Shown here piece by piece: positions 7,803 to 13,152 of a stretch of DNA of 13,152 bases. The notes beneath the pieces were generated by a model. The model made no database searches. It was not told the origin of the DNA and worked only from the letters and a program-made list of their open reading frames with translations. A program made the translations under genes and the position numbers. The first letter of the stretch is position 1. Every line of letters starts with the position of its first letter. Origin of the DNA: Sva-07 sp041685755 (GTDB lineage Bacteria; Actinomycetota; Acidimicrobiia; Acidimicrobiales; Ilumatobacteraceae). The stretch is taken from assembly GCA_041685755.1 (NCBI GenBank), contig JAWLFC010000089.1, forward strand, positions 1 to 13,152. Direction: 5' to 3'.

Positions 7803-7840
7803 GATTGCAGCAGGGGTCTGCTTGGGGCCCTGCTGCAATC
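7803..7840 (-). terminator. Perfect 13-bp inverted repeat, probable T-less terminator
   Basis: The arms GATTGCAGCAGGG (7803-7815) and CCCTGCTGCAATC (7828-7840) are exact reverse complements around a 12-nt loop. On the minus strand the hairpin begins inside the stop codon of the lipoprotein gene and lies 48 bp before the next start. No T-run follows on either strand. T-less hairpins are commonly proposed as terminators in high-GC Actinobacteria. A role as an mRNA-stability element for the dapA-rnj-lipoprotein transcript is also possible. Confidence 0.65.
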
Positions 7841-8351
7841 AGAGGGGGTCGACGGCGAGGATGGCGCCGTCGGGTCCGAGGGTGACCTCGAGCGCGCCGC
7901 CGACCTCGGAACGTACGAGGGCGACGTAGCGGACGATGCCGCCGTCGCCACCCTCGACGCTGAGCGCCTCGATCGTCGCCTCGGGCAGCTCGTCGGCGAG
8001 GTCCGACAGCACGGCGTCGGGGTCGAGCTCGATCGCGTCGGCGGTGAACGTGAAGCCCGACTCGACCTCGAGACGAGGCTCGGGCGGGAGCAGCTCGCCG
8101 TCGATGAACGCGTAGGGAATCGCCCCGGTCGCGTCGTCGACGGCGACGAACACGTTGGTCACCAGGCCGGTGGCGGTGACCTCGAAGTAGTCCTGGCCGT
8201 CACCCAGCTCGTCCTCGACCGCGGCGACTGCGGCGATGATGTCGGCGCCGAGCGGCGGGGCGTCCGGCGCAGCGTCGTCGCCGCTGCATCCGACGGCCAG
8301 TACCGGAGCGACCAGCGACGCCAGACCGAGCAGCACCCGCCGAGCGGTCAA
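7839..8351 (-). CDS. Putative lipoprotein of unknown function, coupled to RNase J
   Basis: I do not recognise a named family. The product is 170 residues. It starts with a short basic region (TARR), a hydrophobic stretch (about 6-20) and LAVGC, so C22 is probably the lipidated residue. The -3 position is Ala rather than the usual Leu, making the lipobox somewhat atypical. After an acidic linker the mature part looks like two alpha-beta units, about 32-85 and 113-168. The second ends in a strand-turn-strand (LEVTLGPDGAILAVD) reminiscent of PepSY-type domains; this is a resemblance only. The start is TTG at 8351, supported by a GGAGG 7 nt upstream inside the last RNase J codons; the RNase J stop lies only 2 bp before the TTG. 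A GTG five codons later is a poorer alternative, 22 nt from the GGAGG. The stop codon overlaps the hairpin at 7803-7840. Confidence 0.8.
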   Translation of the reverse strand: MTARRVLLGLASLVAPVLAVGCSGDDAAPDAPPLGADIIAAVAAVEDELGDGQDYFEVTATGLVTNVFVAVDDATGAIPYAFIDGELLPPEPRLEVESGFTFTADAIELDPDAVLSDLADELPEATIEALSVEGGDGGIVRYVALVRSEVGGALEVTLGPDGAILAVDPL

Positions 8352-8353
8352 GC

Positions 8354-10093
8354 TCAGGCCTCCATGACGACCGGCACGATCATCGGCCGGCGCTTGGTGC
8401 GCTCGCTGACGAACTTGCCGGCGGCTCGACGCACGTCACGTTCGAGCGCTTCGACATCGCGTATTCCCTTGCCGAGCGACGCCTCGACGGCGTCGGCGAT
8501 GGTGTCGCAGGCCTCGTCGAGCAGGTCCTCGGCCTCGGGGGCGTACACCCAACCGCGGGTGATGATCTCGGGCCCGACGAGCACCTTGCCGGTCTGGACG
8601 TCGACGGTCACCACGACCACGACCACACCTTCCTCGGCCAGCTTCTGGCGGTCGCGCAGCACGCCCTGGCCGACGTCGCCGACGATGCCGTCGACGTACA
8701 GGTATCCCGACGGAACGCGACCGACCGGCTTGAGGTCGTCGTCGGTCAACTCGAGCACGTCACCGTCCTCGCACAGGATCACCCGATCGTGCGGGACGCC
8801 CATCAGCTCGCCGAGCTTGGCGTTGGCGACCATGTGGCGGTACTCGCCGTGGATCGGCACGTACCACTCCGGGTTGACGATCGACAGATAGGTCTTGATC
8901 TCGTCGGCCTGCGCGTGCCCGGTCGCGTGCACGTCGAGGATGCCGGAGTGCACGACCTCGGCACCCATGCGGATCAGCCCGTCGATGACGGCGTTGACGT
9001 TGCTCTCGTTGCCCGGGATCGCATGGCTCGACAGCACGACGGTGTCGCGGTCGCCGAGCTTGAGCCACTTGCTCTCACCGCGGGCCATCAGCCCCAGCGC
9101 CGACATCGGCTCGCCCTGCGAACCGGTGGAGATGATGCAGATCTGGCCGGGCTCGTACTTGTCGATCTCCTCGATGTCGATGATCGCCGACTCGGGGATG
9201 TCGAGCACCTTCAGCTCCCGGCCGAGACGCATGTTCTTCTTCATGCTCAGCCCGAGCGTGGCGATCTTGCGGCCGTCGGCCATCGCCGCGGTGGCGATCT
9301 GCTGGATGCGATGCAGGTGGCTGGCGAAGCTGGCGGTGACGATGCGCCGGTCGCGGTGGGCGGCGAACAGCCCGGTCAGCACCCCGCCCACGCTCGTCTC
9401 GCTCGGCGAGTACCCCGCCTCCTCGGCGTTGGTCGAGTCGGCCATCAGCAGCCGGATGCCGGGGCCCTTGGCGAGCTCGCCGATGCGGGCCAGGTCGAGC
9501 CGGCGCGAGTCGACCGGGGTGAGGTCGATCTTGTAGTCGCCCGAGTGCAACACGACGCCCTGGGCGGTGTGGACCGCGATCGCGTGGGCGTGGGGGACCG
9601 AATGGGTGACGGGGATGAACTCGACCTGCAGCGGCCCGATCTCGATCGTCTCGCCGTCGGTGACCGGGCGCATGTCGGTCTTCGGCATCAGCCCGGCTTC
9701 CTCGATGCGGTTGCGGGCGATCCCGAGGGCCAGCCGGGAGCCGTAGATGGGCAACGGCGTGTCGCGCAGGTCGCCGATGCCGTCGTGGTCGCGCAGCAGG
9801 TACTGGATGGCGCCGACGTGGTCCTCGTGGCCGTGGGTCAACACGAGCGCCTGGATGCGGTTGGCGTTCTCGCGCAGGTAGGTGAAGTCGGGCAGGATCA
9901 GGTCGACGCCGTGCATGTTCGCCTCGGGGAACATGAGGCCGCAGTCGATGAGCATGACCGTGCGGTCGGGGTCGTCGGCGGCGCCCTGCTCGATCGCCAT
10001 GCAGTTGCGTCCGATCTCGCCGAGGCCGCCGAGGAAGATGATCCGAACCGGGGCCGAACGGTCGGCCGGACGGGAGGCTCGACGCTCAGCCAC
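8354..10093 (-). CDS. rnj: Ribonuclease J
   Basis: RNase J is a beta-CASP metallo-beta-lactamase nuclease with endonuclease and 5'-3' exonuclease activity in mRNA decay and rRNA maturation. The protein has 579 residues. The metallo-beta-lactamase core opens with IIFLGGLGEIGRNC. It carries HGHEDH at 87-92, H164, and D186 in LHSGDYK. The beta-CASP region runs from about 215 to 370, followed by TGHAQADE (H393) and the PIHGEYRH loop with H415. The C-terminal domain (about 450-579) is present. Every expected metal ligand is intact. The start is GTG at 10093, overlapping the dapA stop by 8 bp with no good Shine-Dalgarno sequence, so coupling to dapA is likely. Pairing of dapA with this nuclease gene is a recurring actinobacterial arrangement. 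A short basic N-terminal tail (residues 1-16) precedes the fold. Confidence 0.95.
   Translation of the reverse strand: MAERRASRPADRSAPVRIIFLGGLGEIGRNCMAIEQGAADDPDRTVMLIDCGLMFPEANMHGVDLILPDFTYLRENANRIQALVLTHGHEDHVGAIQYLLRDHDGIGDLRDTPLPIYGSRLALGIARNRIEEAGLMPKTDMRPVTDGETIEIGPLQVEFIPVTHSVPHAHAIAVHTAQGVVLHSGDYKIDLTPVDSRRLDLARIGELAKGPGIRLLMADSTNAEEAGYSPSETSVGGVLTGLFAAHRDRRIVTASFASHLHRIQQIATAAMADGRKIATLGLSMKKNMRLGRELKVLDIPESAIIDIEEIDKYEPGQICIISTGSQGEPMSALGLMARGESKWLKLGDRDTVVLSSHAIPGNESNVNAVIDGLIRMGAEVVHSGILDVHATGHAQADEIKTYLSIVNPEWYVPIHGEYRHMVANAKLGELMGVPHDRVILCEDGDVLELTDDDLKPVGRVPSGYLYVDGIVGDVGQGVLRDRQKLAEEGVVVVVVTVDVQTGKVLVGPEIITRGWVYAPEAEDLLDEACDTIADAVEASLGKGIRDVEALERDVRRAAGKFVSERTKRRPMIVPVVMEA
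8359..8363 (-). promoter_or_regulatory. Ribosome binding site deciding the TTG start of the lipoprotein gene
   Basis: A perfect GGAGG lies within the last Met-Glu-Ala codons of the RNase J gene, 7 nt before TTG 8351. It is the main reason for accepting a TTG start, and it implies that ribosomes finishing RNase J reinitiate on the lipoprotein. Confidence 0.75.
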
Positions 10094-10976
10094 GGGCGTC
10101 GACCAGGCGTCCGTACACGCCGCGGGCGGCGCGTTCGAGTCCGTGCGGTGTCGGCCCCATCGGAGACCTGCACTCTCCGACGTCGTGGCCGAGCGTTCTC
10201 AACATTGCCTTCGACGGTACCGGGTTGGGCGCCTCATCGGTGCTCTCGAACTCGTAGCTCTCGAGTTGGCGGGCGTTGATGCGCTGCGCCGCAGCGATGT
10301 CGGCGCGCTCCCAGGCGTCGAACATCGCCCGGTGATCGGGAGCACACCAGTGGGTGGCGACACCGATCGCACCGACCGCTCCGATCGCCAGGAGCGGCAG
10401 GGTCATCGAGTCGTCACCGGAGTAGACCTCGAAGTCGGCCGGCGCTGCATGCTTCACCGCCGCCGTGGCGCCCGGGTTCTTCGCCGCGTCCTTGAGGCCG
10501 ACGATGTTGGACACGTCGGCCGCCAGGCGCACGATCGTGCCGCTGTCGATCTTGCGGCCGGTGCGCGCGGGGATGTCGTAGAGCACGACCGGCAGGTCGG
10601 TCGACGCCGCGATCGCCCGGAAATGCGTCTCGATCCCGGCCTGCGACGGCCGGTTGTAGTACGGGCACACGGCGAGGATGCCGGCGACACCGAGGTGGCC
10701 CGCCTCCTCGGTCAGGCCGATGTCGTGCATGGTGTTCGCGCCAGTGGTGCCGGCGACGACGGGCACGGTGACGGCGTTGACGACCGCTTCGAACAGCTGC
10801 AGTTTCTCGTCGATCGACAGCGTCGGCGACTCGCCGGTGGTGCCGCAGACGACGAGGCCCTCGTTGCCCTCATCCACCAACCACCTGGCCAGGGCGACGG
10901 CGGCGTCGACGTTCAACGCACCGTCGCCGTCGAACGGGGTGACCATCGCGGTGAGGATGCGACCGAAGCGCGCCAT
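10086..10976 (-). CDS. dapA: 4-hydroxy-tetrahydrodipicolinate synthase
   Basis: DapA condenses pyruvate with aspartate semialdehyde, the first committed step to diaminopimelate (peptidoglycan) and lysine. The product is 296 residues, a TIM barrel of normal length. Catalytic residues are visible: T46 and T47 in CGTTGES, Y107 in CPYYNRPSQ, Y133 in LYDIPARTG with R138, and the Schiff-base lysine K162 in VGLKDAA. The YSGDD segment near 185-189 is also typical. N-acetylneuraminate lyase and other pyruvate aldolases share the fold, but the motif set and the neighbouring rnj favour DapA. The ATG at 10976 is the only start that gives the family N-terminus; a GGGG about 8 nt upstream may serve as ribosome binding site. 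It is the first gene after a 318-bp gap, so its promoter should lie there. Confidence 0.94.
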   Translation of the reverse strand: MARFGRILTAMVTPFDGDGALNVDAAVALARWLVDEGNEGLVVCGTTGESPTLSIDEKLQLFEAVVNAVTVPVVAGTTGANTMHDIGLTEEAGHLGVAGILAVCPYYNRPSQAGIETHFRAIAASTDLPVVLYDIPARTGRKIDSGTIVRLAADVSNIVGLKDAAKNPGATAAVKHAAPADFEVYSGDDSMTLPLLAIGAVGAIGVATHWCAPDHRAMFDAWERADIAAAQRINARQLESYEFESTDEAPNPVPSKAMLRTLGHDVGECRSPMGPTPHGLERAARGVYGRLVDARG

Positions 10977-11294
10977 CAGGTGCGCCCCGGTGTCGGCCGA
11001 GCGTCGGGTACTGGGTGTCGATCCACGGGCCGCAACCTATTCGATCGTCGGCGCGGTCCGCAGTTCGGTTGCCGACCACACACGCCTGCGGGCGCGTGGA
11101 GCGCCGGACCTCGGAACCCTGTGGCAGCGCGCCGACGTCGTCGACCGGTGTCTGATCGCGAGAGCGACAGCCGACAACGGCCAGGAGCTTCATGTGACCG
11201 CTGGCGCGTCCGCGGGCGCGGGGCGGTCGACGTACCCGCTCGACCGGGGTGTGTTCCCGAACGAGGCCGACCGCGACAGATCGCCCGGTTGGAC
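10977..11294. other. 318-bp intergenic region before dapA
   Basis: No gene is called here. I saw no tRNA T-loop signature or riboswitch core. A TAGGTT hexamer on the minus strand at 11039-11034 fits the TANNNT -10 pattern and would give dapA a leader of about 50 nt, but no good -35 accompanies it. A 7-bp inverted repeat (CGGTCGA at 11224-11230, TCGACCG at 11240-11246, 9-nt loop) could help end the transcript of the preceding membrane gene. Both strands carry an open frame through the region: plus strand from GTG 10990 to 11397, and minus strand from ATG 11192. By my rough count about three quarters of third positions are G or C, lower than in the neighbouring genes, so I treat the region as non-coding. 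Confidence 0.5.
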
Positions 11295-11762
11295 CTACGT
11301 GGCGAGGCCGGAGGCCAGCCACCAGCCGAGCTCGAGGTTCCTGACCACGGCGAAGGCGACGAACACCACGCCGATGGCGACGATCACGCCCCGGTGACGG
11401 AGCAGGTCGGTGGCGCCGACGCGACCGGCTCCCCCCGTCCGGTCCGCAGGGCGCCACACCGCCGCGGTCCACGCGACGAACGACGCCACGACGAACACGA
11501 GGGCGAACGGGACCAGAACGTTGTGGTCGAGGGCAGCGGCGACGTCGAACCGGGTGAGCGCCCCGAGCGAGCGCGTCGAACCACAACCCGGGCAGTCGAG
11601 CCCGGTCAGCGCCTTGAACGGACAGCCGATCGGCACCGACGACGCCACCGCGTCGCTGCGAGCGAGCAGCCCCGCTCCCCCGATCCACGCCGTCCCGGCG
11701 GCGGCAACGGCGACGGTCGCCGCCCGACGGCCGGGCCGGGCGAGAATCGAATGGGCGTGCAT
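11295..11762 (-). CDS. DUF2752 domain membrane protein
   Basis: This is a small membrane protein of 155 residues and unknown biochemical role. The DUF2752 hallmark is clear: C47-P, then TGLDCPGCGSTRS with C57 and C60, followed by L/F-rich residues and DHN at 79-81. Hydrophobic segments lie at about 13-34, 82-103 and 125-142. The conserved cysteines before the central helix could bind metal or form a disulfide; this has not been established as far as I know. The ATG at 11762 was chosen because the open frame further upstream would run into the preceding gene. It starts 5 bp after the CD225-like stop, so the two are almost certainly co-translated. Downstream lies the 318-bp gap. Confidence 0.82.
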   Translation of the reverse strand: MHAHSILARPGRRAATVAVAAAGTAWIGGAGLLARSDAVASSVPIGCPFKALTGLDCPGCGSTRSLGALTRFDVAAALDHNVLVPFALVFVVASFVAWTAAVWRPADRTGGAGRVGATDLLRHRGVIVAIGVVFVAFAVVRNLELGWWLASGLAT

Positions 11763-11767
11763 CTCGC

Positions 11768-12115
11768 TCAGCTCGCGAGAGCGATGACGAACACGAACCA
11801 CAACGCCGTCAGCACGAGCGCCACCACGGCGGAGATGACCGCCCACTTCTTCGCGTTCTCCGACGCACCCACGGAGCCGGCGTAGTCACCGGCGTTGTAC
11901 TTCGAGTCGACCTGGGCGGCGAAGACGATGCTGACGATCCCGAACGGCAGACAGCAGAACAGCGTGGACAGGATCGCCCAGACCAGGTAGTTCGGCGGTT
12001 TCGGGCCGCCCACCTGCGGTTGCCATCCGCCCCCTCCCGAACCGAAACCACCCGGCGGCGGTGGCGGTGCACCTCCGGGCGGTGGCGGCGGTGGCGGCGG
12101 TGTGCTGAACGACAT
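11768..12115 (-). CDS. CD225/dispanin-like small membrane protein with a proline-rich N-terminus
   Basis: The product is 115 residues. Residues 5-40 are a Pro/Gly-rich tail with runs of eight and six prolines. Two hydrophobic segments follow at about 43-67 and 92-113. The loop between them carries the CD225 pattern: double cysteine C54-C55 in the first segment, then AGDYAGSVGASENAKKW. This matches the G-D-x2-G-(A/S)-x3-S-x2-A-K arrangement of dispanins, the family that includes animal interferon-induced transmembrane proteins. Bacterial members have no settled function; a membrane-organising role is a guess from the animal relatives. The ATG at 12115 has an excellent ribosome binding site (GAGGGAG, 5 nt away). 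The gene lies 44 bp after the flippase-like gene and 5 bp before the DUF2752 gene. TM2 or DUF4190 proteins look similar overall but lack this loop. Confidence 0.85.
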   Translation of the reverse strand: MSFSTPPPPPPPPGGAPPPPPGGFGSGGGGWQPQVGGPKPPNYLVWAILSTLFCCLPFGIVSIVFAAQVDSKYNAGDYAGSVGASENAKKWAVISAVVALVLTALWFVFVIALAS

Positions 12116-12120
12116 CGTGT

Positions 12121-12127
12121 CTCCCTC
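12121..12127 (-). promoter_or_regulatory. Strong ribosome binding site of the CD225-like gene
   Basis: GAGGGAG lies 5 nt before ATG 12115. It fixes the start of the small protein and rules out the longer open frame that reaches back to 12499 inside the upstream gene. Confidence 0.8.
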
Positions 12128-12159
12128 GGGTCGGCCACGGCAGCGGCTCTTCCAGAACG

Positions 12160-13152
12160 CTACGACAGCGACCCGACGGGAAGTGGGGATGCTCGACGCG
12201 CTCGATCGGCGCGGACGCCGGCTCGCCACACGACGTACAGCGTTGCGCCGACGACGATCGGCGTCACGTAGGTGAGCAGCCGGTACACCAGCACACCGGC
12301 GAGCGCCGTCGGAGCGGCGACGCCGGCGGCCACGAGCGCGCCGGTGAGCCCGGCCTCGACAACGCCGAGCCCGCCCGGCACCGGCACGAACGAGCTGAGC
12401 AAGGTGACGACGAAGTAGACGCGAGCGAACTCCAGCGTGCCGAGCTCGGCACCCACACCGAGCCCTCGGAGGGCCACCAGCAGGATCACGGCACTGCACG
12501 ACTGGGCGACCGCCGTGCGCACGAACAGCCCGACCGGACGGCGAGCGACCGAGCGCAACGAGTCGCGCACCGTCAGCAAGGTCTCACCGGGGTCGTGATC
12601 GGCGAGCGACGGCACCCTGCGGGCGACCCGCTCGGCGACCCGTCGCAGCGAGCCGGCGGCCCAGTGGGCGATCCGTTCCGAGCTGAGCACCACGGCCCAG
12701 AACAGGGTGGAGCCGCCGACGACGACCGCCGACACGGCAATCAACGCCAGATCGGCCCGTCCGGGGTGACGCTGGGTGATCTCCACCAGCAGCACACCGA
12801 GCGGGAGGAGCCACGTGACGAACGTGGTGGCCACGCCGTAGGCGACGAGCGTCGACGCGAACGTCGACGTGGGGACGGCGGCGTCACGAGCGATCGACCA
12901 GCGCAGCGCCGTCGCCAGCGGGCCGCCGAGCGGAACCCCCTTGGTGGTCGCTGCGCCGACGTCGTGGATCGTGATCGCCCGGCCGAACGTGACGGTCCCG
13001 AGCAGGCGACGGACGATGTCGGCACGCGTCACCCGTTCGGCGACGGCGAGGACCAGGAGCGCGGCGACGAACACCGCCGGCATCGCGCGCATCTCGCCGA
13101 GCGCTGCAGCGATCGTGTCGCGCTGGAACCAGATCGCTCCGGCCAGCGCCGC
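12160..13152 (-). CDS. Flippase-like integral membrane protein (UPF0104/lysylphosphatidylglycerol synthase TM family), 5' end missing
   Basis: 330 residues are visible and the reading frame stays open to the right edge, so the true start lies outside the window; the Met at 13092 is internal. Counting from the first visible codon, hydrophobic segments lie at about 26-39, 102-125, 134-157, 209-229, 241-257, 266-282 and 289-311. The family hallmark P-x-PGGLGxxE is present as PVPGGLGVVEAGL near 257-269, as in the transmembrane part of MprF/LPG synthases and YbhN/AglD-like proteins. These are thought to move or modify lipid-linked substrates. No soluble aminoacyltransferase domain follows; the protein ends about 20 residues after the last helix in a basic tail. 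It is therefore a stand-alone flippase-like member, and its substrate cannot be inferred. The stop is TAG at 12162-12160. Confidence 0.87.
   Translation of the reverse strand, partial: AALAGAIWFQRDTIAAALGEMRAMPAVFVAALLVLAVAERVTRADIVRRLLGTVTFGRAITIHDVGAATTKGVPLGGPLATALRWSIARDAAVPTSTFASTLVAYGVATTFVTWLLPLGVLLVEITQRHPGRADLALIAVSAVVVGGSTLFWAVVLSSERIAHWAAGSLRRVAERVARRVPSLADHDPGETLLTVRDSLRSVARRPVGLFVRTAVAQSCSAVILLVALRGLGVGAELGTLEFARVYFVVTLLSSFVPVPGGLGVVEAGLTGALVAAGVAAPTALAGVLVYRLLTYVTPIVVGATLYVVWRAGVRADRARRASPLPVGSLS

Noticed and set aside
8789..10279. Plus-strand open frame of 496 codons
   Set aside because: It is the antisense shadow of RNase J and the end of dapA, with no recognisable motif and biased composition.
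10977..11294. A tRNA or riboswitch in the gap before dapA
   Set aside because: No T-loop consensus, acceptor-stem pairing or known riboswitch core could be found by eye on either strand.
11295..11846. Longer DUF2752 protein starting at 11846
   Set aside because: The extra 28 residues overlap the end of the CD225-like gene in another frame and are not hydrophobic or conserved-looking. ATG 11762 follows the CD225-like stop directly.
9882..11885. Plus-strand open frame of 667 codons spanning three minus-strand genes and the intergenic gap
   Set aside because: It crosses the starts and stops of convincing genes on the other strand, is Arg-rich and has no domain-like pattern. Only its passage through the 318-bp gap was kept as a finding.
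12050..12103. GGC/GGT-rich tandem-like tract as a DNA repeat element
   Set aside because: It is in frame and encodes the Pro/Gly-rich tail of the CD225-like protein. The repetition follows from proline and glycine codons; no spacer-repeat structure exists.
11768..12499. Longer CD225-like protein starting at 12499
   Set aside because: The extension is Arg-rich and lies antiparallel in frame choice to the flippase-like gene. The strong ribosome binding site at 12121-12127 fixes the start at 12115.
13081..13092. Met codons at 13092 and 13083 as the start of the flippase-like protein
   Set aside because: The frame stays open for a further 20 codons to the window edge and the translation there looks like the same protein, so these are internal methionines.

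Overview
The window is about 13 kb of high-GC bacterial chromosome, and every convincing gene lies on the minus strand, so transcription runs from right to left. The gene set and order (dapA, RNase J, ftsK, rimO, pgsA, cinA) are a conserved housekeeping neighbourhood of Actinobacteria. GTG and TTG starts, stop/start overlaps and hairpins without a T-tract fit that phylum. An Acidimicrobiia-type lineage is my guess; no marker in the window settles it. I see no rRNA, tRNA, CRISPR array, insertion sequence or phage gene.

In transcription order: (a) 13152-12160 is an integral membrane flippase-like protein whose 5' end lies outside the window. (b) 12115-11295 holds a small CD225/dispanin-like protein with a proline-rich tail, then a DUF2752 membrane protein 5 bp later. 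(c) 11294-10977 is a 318 bp stretch without a convincing gene. (d) 10976-7839 is a tight run: dapA (lysine/diaminopimelate synthesis), RNase J (RNA processing and decay) and an uncharacterised lipoprotein with a TTG start. The run is closed by a perfect 13-bp inverted repeat. (e) 7755-6724 is a zinc-independent, quinone-oxidoreductase-like dehydrogenase. (f) 6655-4112 is the DNA translocase FtsK. (g) 4079-2144 is a pair of metabolic genes, an SMP-30/gluconolactonase-like protein and a 2-oxoglutarate/Fe(II) oxygenase, placed between ftsK and rimO. (h) 2080-1 is a translationally coupled rimO-pgsA-cinA run with 4-bp overlaps; cinA leaves the window after 48 codons.

The core genes serve cell-wall precursor supply, RNA turnover, chromosome segregation, ribosome modification and phospholipid synthesis. 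Accessory genes sit in the gaps between them. The parts I judge most worth following are the dispanin/DUF2752 pair, the lactonase/oxygenase pair, the RNase J-coupled lipoprotein, and a possible leaderless promoter at rimO. I found no clear evidence of a wholly new system.
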